DNA of 64,000 bases from Bradyrhizobium sp. BTAi1. GTDB lineage: Bacteria > Pseudomonadota > Alphaproteobacteria > Rhizobiales > Xanthobacteraceae. The translations under genes were made by a program, and so were the position numbers. Under the pieces are notes generated by a model. It did no database searches and was not told the origin of the DNA. It saw only the letters and a list, made by a program, of their open reading frames with translations. The DNA lies in assembly GCF_000015165.1 (NCBI RefSeq), contig NC_009485.1:2520001-2584000 (forward strand). Reading direction: 5' to 3'. Below are positions 35,734 to 44,631 of this stretch, in pieces (position 1 is the stretch's first letter; each line of letters starts with the position of its first letter).

Positions 35734-36333
35734 ATGCCCCGGCCCACGATCTACTACATCCGCCACGGCGAGACGGAATGGAATGCACTCGGCCGGCTGC
35801 AAGGCACGCAGGACATTCCGCTCAACGCGCTCGGCCGGGTCCAGGCCGTGCAGGCCGGCAACATCCTGAGCCAGCTGGTCGCACGCAACGGCCATGACGC
35901 GATGCGGCTGCCTTATGTCGCGAGCCCGCTCAGCCGCGCCCGCGCCACCATGGAGCTGGTGCGCGAGACCTTGCAGCTGCCGGTCGAGGATTACGCGCTC
36001 GATGCGCGGCTGCGCGAGATCGGCTATGGCAAATGGGAGGGCGCGACCCTGCCGGAAATGCAGGCCGCCGATCCGGTTTTCTACGCCAAGCGCCTGACCG
36101 AAAAGTGGACCCTGGCGCCTGAAGGCGGCGAGACCTACGCCGATGTCGAACGCCGGGTCCGCGACTGGTATGATCAGCTCACCGGCGATATCGTCGCCGT
36201 CGCCCATGGCGGCACGGCGCGGGCGCTGATGGTCGCGCTCGGCTTCGAAACGCCGAACCGCGCCGTCGACCTGCCGATCCAGCAGGGCGCGGTGTATGTG
36301 TTCGGCGAGGACGGCTTCGAGAAGTTCAGCTAG
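35734..36333 (+). CDS. Histidine phosphatase family protein (phosphoglycerate mutase-like)
   Basis: A 199-residue member of the histidine phosphatase superfamily. The phospho-His is in YIRHGETEWNALGRLQG; the second-site residues appear as VASPLSRARATME, EIGYGKWEGATL and the proton-relay His in AVAHGGTARALMVALGF. Such proteins include cofactor-dependent phosphoglycerate mutases and broad phosphatases such as GpmB/CobC; the short length favours a phosphatase. Substrate unknown. It lies immediately after fabI. Confidence 0.88.
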   Translation: MPRPTIYYIRHGETEWNALGRLQGTQDIPLNALGRVQAVQAGNILSQLVARNGHDAMRLPYVASPLSRARATMELVRETLQLPVEDYALDARLREIGYGKWEGATLPEMQAADPVFYAKRLTEKWTLAPEGGETYADVERRVRDWYDQLTGDIVAVAHGGTARALMVALGFETPNRAVDLPIQQGAVYVFGEDGFEKFS

Positions 36334-36339
36334 CTTGTC

Positions 36340-36415
36340 CCGTCAGTCCGGGGCGTCTCGCAGAGGCGAAGCCGGACTCTCGCGACCCCGGGCTTCATCC
36401 CGGAATGACGGTTTT
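36340..36415. repeat. Intergenic palindromic unit
   Basis: The phrase gtcagtccggggc...ccccgggcttcatcccggaatgac contains mutually complementary words (cggggc / gccc, ttccggga-type) typical of bradyrhizobial intergenic palindromes. It separates the phosphatase and aroC genes. Confidence 0.45.
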
Positions 36416-36435
36416 CCCGATCGGGTGATCAACTC

Positions 36436-37521
36436 ATGTCCTTCAACACCTTCGGCCACATGTTCCGCGTCACCACCTTCGGCGAGAGCCATGGCGTGGC
36501 CATCGGCTGCGTGGTCGACGGCTGTCCGCCGCGCATTCCGCTGGAGCCTGCGGAGATCCAGGTCGATCTCGACCGCCGCCGGCCCGGCCAGTCGCGCTTC
36601 ACCACCCAGCGCCAGGAGCCGGACCAGGTGAAGATCCTGTCCGGCGTGATGCCCGATCCCGACACCGGCGCGCAGGTCACCACGGGCACGCCGATTGCGC
36701 TCTTGATCGAGAACACCGACCAGCGCTCGAAGGACTATTCCGAGATCAAGGACAAGTTCCGCCCGGGCCATGCCGACTTCACCTATGAGGCCAAATACGG
36801 CCTGCGCGATTATCGCGGTGGCGGCCGCTCCTCGGCGCGCGAGACCGCGACGCGCGTCGCGGCGGGCGCGATCGCGCGCAAGATCCTGGCGGGCGTCAAG
36901 GTGCGCGGCGCGCTGGTGCAGATGGGGCCGCACAAGATCGACCGCGCCAAGTGGGACTGGGACGAGATCGCGCGCAACCCGTTCTTCTGTCCCGACAAGG
37001 ACAAAGCGGCGTTCTTCGAGGACTATCTCGACGGCATCCGCAAATCCGGCTCCTCGATCGGCGCGGTGCTGGAGATCACCGCCGAAGGCGTGCCGGCGGG
37101 ACTCGGCGCGCCGCTCTACGGCAAGCTCGACGCGGATCTGGCGGCGGCGATGATGAGTATCAACGCCGTCAAGGGCGTCGAGATCGGCGCCGGTTTTGCT
37201 GCGGCCGAACTGACCGGCGAGGAGAACGCCGACGAGATGCGCTCGGCCAATGACGGCACGCGCTTCCTCTCCAACAATGCCGGCGGCATTCTCGGCGGCA
37301 TCGCCACCGGGCAGCCGATCGTGGTGCGCTTCGCCGTCAAGCCGACCTCGTCGATCCTGACCCCGCGCCAGACCGTCGATCGCGCCGGCCACGAGACCGA
37401 GATCCTGACCAAGGGCCGTCACGACCCCTGCGTCGGCATCCGCGCCGTGCCGGTCGGCGAAGCGATGATGGCCTGCGTGCTCGCCGACCATCTGCTGCGC
37501 CATCGCGGCCAAGTCGGCTGA
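36436..37521 (+). CDS. aroC: Chorismate synthase
   Basis: A 361-residue FMN-dependent chorismate synthase converting EPSP to chorismate, the last shared step of aromatic amino acid synthesis. The three family signatures are present: GESHG near the start ([15 protein letters not shown]), [13 protein letters not shown] in the middle and [17 protein letters not shown] near the end. The length is standard and the protein appears complete. Transcribed alone, with a short gap to the adenylate cyclase gene. Confidence 0.95.
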   Translation: MSFNTFGHMFRVTTFGESHGVAIGCVVDGCPPRIPLEPAEIQVDLDRRRPGQSRFTTQRQEPDQVKILSGVMPDPDTGAQVTTGTPIALLIENTDQRSKDYSEIKDKFRPGHADFTYEAKYGLRDYRGGGRSSARETATRVAAGAIARKILAGVKVRGALVQMGPHKIDRAKWDWDEIARNPFFCPDKDKAAFFEDYLDGIRKSGSSIGAVLEITAEGVPAGLGAPLYGKLDADLAAAMMSINAVKGVEIGAGFAAAELTGEENADEMRSANDGTRFLSNNAGGILGGIATGQPIVVRFAVKPTSSILTPRQTVDRAGHETEILTKGRHDPCVGIRAVPVGEAMMACVLADHLLRHRGQVG

Positions 37522-37588
37522 AGACGCGGCTGAAGACTGACGGCGCCGCTGACTACCGTCGGCGTGCGCGCTGGCCTAGGCTTTGCCA

Positions 37589-38764
37589 ATGGACCCATCG
37601 AGCCTGACTGCGCTGATCAACTGGCTCATCGACGGCGCCCGGTCGTCGGACCAGCCGAGCCAGACCATGTCCGAGGCCTGCGGACGCCTCGTCGCGCTCG
37701 GCGTTCCGCTGTGGCGCGCCGGTGTTTTCGTCCGCACGTTGCATCCGGAGATCTTCGGCCGCAGCTTCGTCTGGCGGCAGGGCGGCGAGGTCGAGATCGG
37801 CAGCGTCGATTATGGCTTCCAGGACTCGCCGACCTATTGGGACAGCCCGCTCGCGGTGGTGGTGCGCCAGGGCGTGGCGTTCCGGGCCAATCCGCAGTCG
37901 CCGGAGGCCGAGCGCTACCCGATCCTGATGGACCTGCACGCTGACGGCGTCACCGACTATCTGGCGCTGCCGCTGATCTTTCTCGACGGGGAGGTGCATG
38001 CGTCGAGCTGGACGACCAGGTCGCCCGGCGGCTTCACCGAGGCGCAGGCCGAGGCGATCCGCGCGGTGATCCCGGCTTTGTCGCGCTACACCGAGATCAT
38101 CGGCTTGCGCCGCATCGCCTCGATGCTGCTCGACACCTATGTCGGCAACAGCGCCGGCGCCCGCATTCTGGGTGGCCAGATCCGCCGCGGCCACACCGAT
38201 ACGATGCATGCCGCGATCTGGCTGTCCGACCTGCGCGGCTTCACGCCGTTGTCGGACCGGCTGCCGGCCGAAACCGTGGTCGACATCCTCAACCTCTATT
38301 TCGATTGCCAGGTCGAGGCGATCCGCGGGCAGGGCGGCGAGGTGCTGAAGTTCATGGGCGATGGCCTGCTCGCGGTGTTTCCGATCGCGGCGCAGGATGG
38401 CGACCCCGCGGAGGTCTGCAGCCGCGTGCTTGCAGCGGCGCGCGCCGCGCGCAGCCGCGTCCACGCCCTGGAGTACGTGAGCGGCGATGCGCGCGAGCGC
38501 TTCCGCTTCGGCGTGGCGCTGCATGTCGGAGAGGTGCTGTACGGCAATATCGGCGGCGGCAATCGGCTCGATTTCACCTGCATCGGTCCGGCGGTCAATC
38601 TCGCGGCCCGGCTGGAGAAGATCGCCGCGCGGCTGGCGCGCACCGTGGTCGCCTCGGAGACGTTCGCCGGCGCCTGTGCCGAGCCATGGACCGATCTCGG
38701 CGCATTCCCGATCGCGGGCCTCGCGACGCAGCAGCGCGTGTTCGGGCTTCGCGAAGAAGATTAG
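37589..38764 (+). CDS. Class III adenylate cyclase
   Basis: A 391-residue protein with an N-terminal sensory-like domain of about 190 residues and a C-terminal class III nucleotide cyclase domain. The catalytic domain has the first metal Asp in AIWLSDLRGFTPLSD, then GGEVLKFMGDGLLAVFP with the second Asp, and the later CIGPAVNLAARLE containing the transition-state Asn/Arg region. No membrane segments, so it is a soluble cyclase. The N-terminal part (RAGVFVRTLHPEIFGRSFVWRQ) resembles that of other rhizobial cyclases; its ligand is unknown. Probably makes cAMP. Confidence 0.88.
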   Translation: MDPSSLTALINWLIDGARSSDQPSQTMSEACGRLVALGVPLWRAGVFVRTLHPEIFGRSFVWRQGGEVEIGSVDYGFQDSPTYWDSPLAVVVRQGVAFRANPQSPEAERYPILMDLHADGVTDYLALPLIFLDGEVHASSWTTRSPGGFTEAQAEAIRAVIPALSRYTEIIGLRRIASMLLDTYVGNSAGARILGGQIRRGHTDTMHAAIWLSDLRGFTPLSDRLPAETVVDILNLYFDCQVEAIRGQGGEVLKFMGDGLLAVFPIAAQDGDPAEVCSRVLAAARAARSRVHALEYVSGDARERFRFGVALHVGEVLYGNIGGGNRLDFTCIGPAVNLAARLEKIAARLARTVVASETFAGACAEPWTDLGAFPIAGLATQQRVFGLREED

Positions 38765-38773
38765 TTCTTCGGT

Positions 38774-39079
38774 CTATGTCTCAGGCTCGGTGGTGAACAA
38801 CAGTGGATAGCCCTTGGCACGGCCGGCATCGGTCGCGCGCGTCGCCTTGGTCTCGGCGACGTCCTTGGTGAACACGGCCACCACGCAGACGCCGAGCTTA
38901 TGGGCCGTGATCATCACCTTGTAGGCCTGGTCCTCGGTCATGCGGAATTCCGATTTCAGGATCATCACCACGAAATCGCGCGGCGTGAAGTCGTCATTGA
39001 CCAGGATGACCTTGTAGAGCCGCGGGCGCTCGACCTTGGTGCGGACCTTCGTCTTCGGCTTGGTAACGGCGTCGTTCAT
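38774..39079 (-). CDS. clpS: ATP-dependent Clp protease adaptor ClpS
   Basis: A 101-residue ClpS, which delivers N-end-rule substrates to ClpAP. The conserved VILVNDDFTPRDFVVMIL, the MTEDQAYKVMITAHKLG helix and late VFTKDVAETKA region match the family. The N-terminal 20 residues (KPKTKVRTKVERP) are the disordered tail that engages ClpA. ATG 39079 (MNDAVTKPK) is chosen; the upstream extension is unlike ClpS. clpA is not adjacent in the visible window. Confidence 0.93.
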   Translation of the reverse strand: MNDAVTKPKTKVRTKVERPRLYKVILVNDDFTPRDFVVMILKSEFRMTEDQAYKVMITAHKLGVCVVAVFTKDVAETKATRATDAGRAKGYPLLFTTEPET

Positions 39080-39313
39080 GTGCGGCGCGCCCGTGTGTTC
39101 CTGATGCGGCGGAGCCGCCACAATACAGCCTTCGGTCCCTCCGGGAAACCACGGGCTGCATGCCGTCATCGTGCAAGGCGCACGGCTCCGCGCCTGACCA
39201 ACATCCGGGCAGGTCGCCCTGGACTAACTGGAAAGTGAATGGCGGCGTGCGTTCCTGCTTTGCTGACCGCGGATTGCGTGTCACCATTATCTGACGCGAT
39301 TGGAGGGCAGCTT

Positions 39314-40168
39314 ATGCGCTGGTGGATCTCGATCGGGGTGGCGTGTCTGGCGGGCGCCTTGGCCGGCGGCGACGTGGCCAGCGTCGCGGCGGCGCCCGGC
39401 GCCCAGGCGGCGCAGCAGCTGAGCGACAAGGACGCCTCCGTCGATGTCGAGCTGATCCTCGCCGTCGACGTATCCTATTCGATGGATCTGGACGAGCTCG
39501 CGATCCAGCGCGAAGGCTACGCGCAAGCGCTCAGCTCGCGCGAGTTCCTGCAGGCTCTGAAGAACGGCGTGCATGGCCGCATCGCCGTGACCTATTTTGA
39601 ATGGGCCGCCTCGAGCGATCAGAAGATCATCATTCCCTGGCGGCTGATCGACGGCCCGGAAAGCGCCGATGCGGTCGCCGCCGAGATCATGAAGACGCCG
39701 ATCCGCCGGGCCTCGCGCACCTCGATCTCGGGCGCGATCTACTTCGCGATGCCGCTGTTCGACGAGAATCCCTATCGCGGCCTGCGTCGCGTGATTGACA
39801 TCTCCGGCGACGGTCCAAACAACAATGGTCCCTCGCCGGTCACGATGGCGCGCGATGAGGCGGTGGCCAAGGGCATCACGATCAACGGCCTGCCGATCAT
39901 GGTCAAGGAGCCGTCCTATTCGACGATGGATATTGAGAACCTCGACCTCTACTACAAGGATTGCGTGACCGGTGGTCGCGGCTCGTTCGTGGTGACGATC
40001 AAGAGCCGCGACGAATTCAAGGAGGCCATCCGCACCAAGCTGCTGATGGAGGTGGCCGGACGGACGCCGCCGGCCAAGATCGTGCCGGTCGCCGACGATG
40101 CCAACAAGGAGCCGCGGGTGTCCTGCCTGATCGGCGAGAAGATCTGGCAGGACCGCTGGGGCCGGTGA
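39314..40168 (+). CDS. DUF1194 (VWA-like) exported protein
   Basis: A 284-residue protein of the DUF1194 family, which has a von Willebrand A-like fold. It begins with a signal peptide (WWISIGVACLAGALAGG). The MIDAS-like motif is AVDVSYSMD (DxSxS), with later SGAIYFA and DISGDGPNNNG. A periplasmic metal-dependent adhesion or scaffold role is typical for the fold, but DUF1194 function is not known to me. ATG 39314 is preceded by ggagggcag; an earlier start at 39239 lacks support. Confidence 0.82.
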   Translation: MRWWISIGVACLAGALAGGDVASVAAAPGAQAAQQLSDKDASVDVELILAVDVSYSMDLDELAIQREGYAQALSSREFLQALKNGVHGRIAVTYFEWAASSDQKIIIPWRLIDGPESADAVAAEIMKTPIRRASRTSISGAIYFAMPLFDENPYRGLRRVIDISGDGPNNNGPSPVTMARDEAVAKGITINGLPIMVKEPSYSTMDIENLDLYYKDCVTGGRGSFVVTIKSRDEFKEAIRTKLLMEVAGRTPPAKIVPVADDANKEPRVSCLIGEKIWQDRWGR

Positions 40169-40219
40169 TCCAGCCGATCGCGCGCCCTTGGCGAGGACGT
40201 ACGGGGCAGGGACGAAGCT

Positions 40220-41065
40220 TCAGCCGCTCTCACAAGCCTGCCGCATGATCTGCGTGAGGTCGGCGTCGAGCGCCTTCAAGACATCGATCGCAGCGCCGAA
40301 TTGGCTGCAGCCGATCGCCTGCCAGACGGACTGCACGCGGGCCTGCAGACGGTCAGGGGTGAGCGGGAAGCTGGCCGCCTCCGCGAGCGCTGCTTTCTCA
40401 TTGATCAGGTAGCGGGCATTGATGGCAAACAACACCTGCGCAAGGCAGGCGAGCGCGCGATAGGCGCATCCTGCAATGTGCGTGTGATCGCCACGCGAGA
40501 TGGCCAGCGCCGCATTGTCGATGCTGAACGTGATCTCCCATCGGAAGCGACCGAGCAGCGCATCGCGCAGCGGGCGCGGATAATGCGAGCAGCGTGATTT
40601 CAAACCGGCCAGCAGCTGAGCCGGATCATGCAGGACGCGGCACAATGCGACCTCGCCCATCCAGATCGCCGAGACGAAGCCGTGCGGATGACCCGGCTGG
40701 TAATCGATCTCGATCCGCCCGTTGATGCAGTCGGCGATTACCCGGCTGACGGCGTCGATCTCGCGATAGAGCAGGTCGACCTTGTGGCCCGCGATCCGCA
40801 GCCAGCCGCCGCCCACGATCCAGCGGCCCCAGCCGCCGACCTCTGTCAGCTCGGCTCGTTGCGGGTCATCGACCAGCGGCGCTATGGCCTCGCGCAACGC
40901 GTCGGTGTCGAGCCGATGACCCGGCGCCACATACACCCCGATATCGTAGTCCGACGCGGCGTGCGCCGTGCCCCGCGCGCGCGATCCGCCAAGCGCGACC
41001 GCGCCCAGTCCCGGGCATCCGGCGAGGCTGGCGACGATGCGCGCGAGCATCCGGTCGTCCTGCAT
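40220..41065 (-). CDS. Nucleotidyltransferase-domain protein
   Basis: A 281-residue protein with an N-terminal minimal nucleotidyltransferase domain: GGSRARGTAHAASDYDIGVY has the GS motif and paired Asp (DYD), and a third acidic residue lies in KVDLLYREID. The C-terminal half is helical (RALACLAQVLFAINARYL) and may be a substrate-binding, kanamycin-nucleotidyltransferase-like region. It could modify an antibiotic or a protein, or be a solitary MNT-like enzyme; no HEPN partner is adjacent. Function not assigned. Confidence 0.8.
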   Translation of the reverse strand: MQDDRMLARIVASLAGCPGLGAVALGGSRARGTAHAASDYDIGVYVAPGHRLDTDALREAIAPLVDDPQRAELTEVGGWGRWIVGGGWLRIAGHKVDLLYREIDAVSRVIADCINGRIEIDYQPGHPHGFVSAIWMGEVALCRVLHDPAQLLAGLKSRCSHYPRPLRDALLGRFRWEITFSIDNAALAISRGDHTHIAGCAYRALACLAQVLFAINARYLINEKAALAEAASFPLTPDRLQARVQSVWQAIGCSQFGAAIDVLKALDADLTQIMRQACESG

Positions 41066-41271
41066 GAGCCACCTCTTCTTGCGCGGCCTGCTGAGGTAAG
41101 CCGATCTGCTGTGGGAAACCTCGCTCCGTCATCGATTCGTCGAATCTGTGACATTGGCGCAACACTTGGTCCAAAAACCAGGAGTTGCAGATAGGCGGGA
41201 TTCCCTTTTGCCACGGTGCCGCCGCGATTGGGCCGCGACCATGAAGCGGGTGAGGCAGAGGCGCACAGAAC

Positions 41272-41844
41272 ATGCGTATCACCGATAGGACAGCAGGTCC
41301 CGCGCAGCGCACCGCGCGCTGCTCATTGCTACCCGGCGACATCGCGGGATCCGCCCGCAAGCTGGTGACCGCCGCGCTCGTGTTGGCCGCCGCGGCGTCG
41401 CTCGCCGCCTGCGCGCAATCATCGGCGGTCCGGCAGGCGCGCCTGTCGGCGCCGACCAGGCCGGCCGCGGTCGAATTCCGGCCCCAGATCCAGCGCGCCG
41501 AGAAGGCGCCGGAGTCGATGGTCCGCGTGCGGCATGCTGAGCTCAGTCCGCCGCCGGTACGCGCGGCGTCGTCGGGTCTCGCCAGCTACTATTCGGAAGG
41601 TCAGAAGACCGCGAGCGGCGAGCGCTTCAATCCCTCCGAGCTGACGGCGGCGCATCGCAGCCTGCCATTCGGCACCCGTCTGCAGGTCACCAACGTCAAG
41701 ACCGGACGTTCGGTGGTGGTGCGCGTCAACGATCGCGGACCGTTCGTCCAGGGGCGCGTGGTCGACGTGTCCTACTCAGCCGCCCAGGCGCTCGGCATGG
41801 TCAACACCGGCGTCGCGCCGGTGAAGGTCAACGTGGTGAGGTAG
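41272..41844 (+). CDS. rlpA: RlpA-family septal ring lytic transglycosylase
   Basis: A 190-residue RlpA-like protein with a lipoprotein-type N-terminus (LVLAAAASLAACAQSS; lipobox LAAC). The double-psi beta-barrel domain is intact: GLASYYSEGQKTASGERFNPSELTAAHRSLPFG in short words (ASYYSEG, TASGERFN), then VKTGRSVVVRVNDRGPF and ARAL-like end. Family members cleave naked glycan strands at the septum. The protein is shorter than E. coli RlpA, lacking the SPOR domain, as is usual in alphaproteobacteria. Confidence 0.88.
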   Translation: MRITDRTAGPAQRTARCSLLPGDIAGSARKLVTAALVLAAAASLAACAQSSAVRQARLSAPTRPAAVEFRPQIQRAEKAPESMVRVRHAELSPPPVRAASSGLASYYSEGQKTASGERFNPSELTAAHRSLPFGTRLQVTNVKTGRSVVVRVNDRGPFVQGRVVDVSYSAAQALGMVNTGVAPVKVNVVR

Positions 41845-41854
41845 GAGTCGCATC

Positions 41855-41883
41855 CGTCATTGCGAGCTGCGCTCGCAATGACG
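41855..41883. terminator. Bidirectional terminator / short REP-like hairpin
   Basis: A perfect 13-bp stem, cgtcattgcgagc (41855-41867) with gctcgcaatgacg (41871-41883), loop tgc. It lies between convergent rlpA and the RNA methyltransferase gene and shares its core with the repeats at 671-746 and 43910-43990. Confidence 0.8.
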
Positions 41884-41891
41884 CGGAGAGC

Positions 41892-43127
41892 TCACCGCGC
41901 CAATCTCGCCACCAGCTCGACATGCGGCGTGTGGCGGAACTGGTCGACGGGCACCACCGTCTCAAGCTTGTAGCCGCCGTCGATCAGCAGGCGCATGTCG
42001 CGCGCGAAGGTCGTGACGTTGCAGGACACGGCGACGATCACCGGCACCTTGCTGGCTGCGAGCTGCTTGGCCTGCGCCTGCGCGCCCTGGCGCGGCGGGT
42101 CGAACACGACGGCGTCGATGTCGCGAAGCTCCGCTGGCATCAAGGGACGCCGGAACAGGTCGCGGGCCTCGGCCTTGATCGGCTTGAGACCGGGGCAGCC
42201 GGCGGCCTTCTGCAGCGCTGCGATCGAGCCCGCGTCATTGTCCATCGCGGTGACGCGCGCGCGCGCCGCCAGCCGCAGCGCGAAGGGCCCGACGCCGCAG
42301 AACAGGTCGGCGACGTGCTTGGCCTTGGCCGTGCGCTCCAGCACCAGCCGGGCCAGCGTCTCCTCGCCTTGCACGGTGGCCTGCAGGAACGAGCCCGGCG
42401 GCAAGGTCACTTGCGCCGTGCCCATGGTCACCGTCGGCGCATTGCGCATCAGCACCAGCTCGCCATGGCGCGTCAGCCGCGCCAGGCGGTGCTGCTCGGC
42501 GAGGCGCGACAGCGCGGCAACGCGCGCCGGCGGCAGCGGCCCGGAGCCGCGGACATCGATGTCCAGGCCGTTGTGGGTGGCGGTCGCCTGGATGTCGAGC
42601 GGCTTGCCGGTCGGCTTCAGCGCTTCGGCCAACGCCCATGCGGCTTCCAGCGCGCCATCCAGGGCAGGGTCGAGGATCGGGCAGCGGTCGATCGGAACGA
42701 TGTCGTGGCTGCCCGTCGCCGAGAAGCCGACCCTGAGGACATCGTGGGTGCCCATGCGGGCATGGAAGGTGGCGCGGCGCCGGCCGGCGCCGTGGGCGTC
42801 GATCAGATCCGCGACCTCGCAATCGACCTTCGTTGCGCGCAAGGTCTCGACGACGATGTTGCGTTTCCATTGCTGATAGGGCTGCGTCGCCCAGTGCTGG
42901 ATGGCGCAGCCGCCGCAGACGCCGAAATGCGGGCAGAACGGCGCGATCCGCTCGGCGCTGGGGGTCTCCACTGCCAGCAGCTTGCGACGGTCGGGGTGAC
43001 CAGGAATGGCCGAGGCCTCGACGGTCTCGCCAGCCAGCGTGTAAGGCACGTACAGCGTTTCGCCCGAGGACAGCGACACACCGTCGCCACGATGGCCGAC
43101 ATGGTCGATGACGAGACGGTCAACCAT
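41892..43127 (-). CDS. RumA-type 23S rRNA/tRNA uracil-5 methyltransferase
   Basis: A 411-residue class I SAM-dependent uracil-C5 methyltransferase of the RumA/TrmA/RlmD family. It starts with a TRAM-like region, followed by an iron-sulfur Cys set in [18 protein letters not shown] binding is in [16 protein letters not shown], and the catalytic Cys lies in [11 protein letters not shown]. Which RNA uracil it modifies (for example U747 or U1939) is not readable. Its start overlaps the end of the tlyA gene by eight bases, so the two RNA methylase genes are cotranscribed. Confidence 0.9.
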   Translation of the reverse strand: MVDRLVIDHVGHRGDGVSLSSGETLYVPYTLAGETVEASAIPGHPDRRKLLAVETPSAERIAPFCPHFGVCGGCAIQHWATQPYQQWKRNIVVETLRATKVDCEVADLIDAHGAGRRRATFHARMGTHDVLRVGFSATGSHDIVPIDRCPILDPALDGALEAAWALAEALKPTGKPLDIQATATHNGLDIDVRGSGPLPPARVAALSRLAEQHRLARLTRHGELVLMRNAPTVTMGTAQVTLPPGSFLQATVQGEETLARLVLERTAKAKHVADLFCGVGPFALRLAARARVTAMDNDAGSIAALQKAAGCPGLKPIKAEARDLFRRPLMPAELRDIDAVVFDPPRQGAQAQAKQLAASKVPVIVAVSCNVTTFARDMRLLIDGGYKLETVVPVDQFRHTPHVELVARLAR

Positions 43128-43857
43128 GGCGGCGCGCTCCCAGGAAGAATTCGGCGTTGCCGTCGCCGCCCTTGATGCAGGATGGAAAGATCTCGATGTC
43201 GCTGCAGCCGAGCGCGGCCGCGAAGGCCGCGACGTCGTCGCAGACCGCCTGGTGGACGGCGGCGTCCTTGATGATGCCGCCCTTGCCGTGCTTACCCTGC
43301 GCCTCGAATTGCGGCTTGATCAGCGCCAGCAGGCTCATCGGCGACGCAGCCAGCGACAGCGCCACCGGCAACACCGATTTGAGCGAGATGAAGCTGCAGT
43401 CGATCACGACCACATCGGGCCGCTGTGGCAGGCGCTTTCCCTCATAGCTGCGGATATCGGTCTGCTCCATCGACACGATCCTGGAATGATTGCGCAGCGA
43501 CGGATGCAACTGGTCACGGCCGACATCGACCGCGAAGACGAGGGCCGCGCCATGCGCCAGCAGCACCTCGGTGAAGCCGCCGGTCGACGCGCCGACATCG
43601 AGGCAGACATGCTCCTCGACCTCGATGCCGTAATGCTCCAGCGCAGCCGCAAGCTTGACGCCGCCGCGCGACACCCAGGGATGCGCCGGCTCGGCCTGCA
43701 GCGAGGCGTCGGCGGGCACGGTCTCCGACGCCTTGGCCACCTGCTTGTCATTGGCGAACACCAGTCCCGCCTCGATCGCCGCCTGCGCCCGCGCGCGGCT
43801 CTCGAAAAGACCGCGTTCGACGAGGAGGACATCAGCGCGTTTGCGGGGAGGGGACAT
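43120..43857 (-). CDS. tlyA: TlyA family RNA 2'-O-methyltransferase
   Basis: A 245-residue TlyA-type rRNA cytidine 2'-O-methyltransferase/hemolysin-like protein. The N-terminal S4 RNA-binding domain reads [27 protein letters not shown] in short words ([19 protein letters not shown]). The FtsJ-like domain has [17 protein letters not shown] and [15 protein letters not shown] with the catalytic-type Lys. In actinobacteria TlyA methylates 16S and 23S rRNA and affects capreomycin sensitivity. Overlaps the downstream methyltransferase gene. Upstream gap holds an inverted repeat. Confidence 0.9.
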   Translation of the reverse strand: MSPPRKRADVLLVERGLFESRARAQAAIEAGLVFANDKQVAKASETVPADASLQAEPAHPWVSRGGVKLAAALEHYGIEVEEHVCLDVGASTGGFTEVLLAHGAALVFAVDVGRDQLHPSLRNHSRIVSMEQTDIRSYEGKRLPQRPDVVVIDCSFISLKSVLPVALSLAASPMSLLALIKPQFEAQGKHGKGGIIKDAAVHQAVCDDVAAFAAALGCSDIEIFPSCIKGGDGNAEFFLGARRHG

Positions 43858-43909
43858 GGGCGATATCGCGAGATTGGTTGCTGAGGGCGACGCAATGAGT
43901 TTCGGACTC

Positions 43910-43990
43910 CGTCATTGCGAGGAGCGAAGCGACGAAGCAATCCCAACTTTCTTTGTAGCCCTGGATTGCTTCGCTTCGCTCGCAATGACG
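43910..43990. repeat. REP-like inverted repeat
   Basis: cgtcattgcgag...cgaagcaatcc (43910-43943) is mirrored by ggattgcttcgcttcgctcgcaatgacg ending at 43990; the arms are imperfect, with a central spacer. Same family as 671-746. Confidence 0.75.
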
Positions 43991-44039
43991 AGTTTTGCAA
44001 GTTGTTCGCGAGTACTCGCGGCTTCAGAACGCGGCCGGA

Positions 44040-44600
44040 TCAAACCGTCCCAATCGTCAGTCGCTTGGCCGCCAGTCTCACACACATCTCGAACGCTGCG
44101 AGATCATGCCAGACATCGGCTGGCCGCTCGCGCGGCAGCACCAGCGGATGGCCGTGCAGATCGAGCGCGTGGATCATCATCAGATTGTCCGGCAGGCCGA
44201 AATCCTCCACCGTCAGGCCCTCGGCATCGATCAGCCGCCCGTCCTGCTCCGTGACATTGGTGAGGCGCCGCACGCGATCGGCATAGACAGCGGGATCGTT
44301 GCAATAGCCGAGACACAGCCTGCCGCGGCCGGCCATGTAGCCGAGCTCATAGACCGTGCCGGCATCGGCGCCCGGGCCACGGAACGGCGTGAGGTTGGCG
44401 ATGATCGCGTCGGCATCGTCCATCATCGTCTCGTTGCCGTGGAAGATCTGGCGCGAGGCGTCGGAGCTGCCGAGATCGACGCTGTTGTCGAGCGGATAGA
44501 GGCCGATCAGCCCGTGGCGGTCGCAGATCGCAACCTTCCGCCGGCCGGTCTCAACGGCGTCCGGCAGGAACACGTCGGGACCTGCCAGATAGATCTTCAT
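44040..44600 (-). CDS. Nucleoside 2-deoxyribosyltransferase family protein
   Basis: A 186-residue nucleoside 2-deoxyribosyltransferase-like protein. It starts with MKIYLAGPDVFLPDA (the nucleotide-binding strand LAGPDVF), has DNSVDLGSSD, DDADAIIANLTPFRGPGADAGTVYELGY with the key Asp and Glu (GTVYELGYMAGRG), a family signature. It exchanges bases on deoxyribonucleosides or hydrolyses deoxynucleoside monophosphates, in salvage or pool cleaning. It is separated from dxs by 31 bp on the same strand and may be cotranscribed. Confidence 0.87.
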   Translation of the reverse strand: MKIYLAGPDVFLPDAVETGRRKVAICDRHGLIGLYPLDNSVDLGSSDASRQIFHGNETMMDDADAIIANLTPFRGPGADAGTVYELGYMAGRGRLCLGYCNDPAVYADRVRRLTNVTEQDGRLIDAEGLTVEDFGLPDNLMMIHALDLHGHPLVLPRERPADVWHDLAAFEMCVRLAAKRLTIGTV

Positions 44601-44631
44601 GGATCACCAAGGAGGGCTGGCGAGGACGCCC

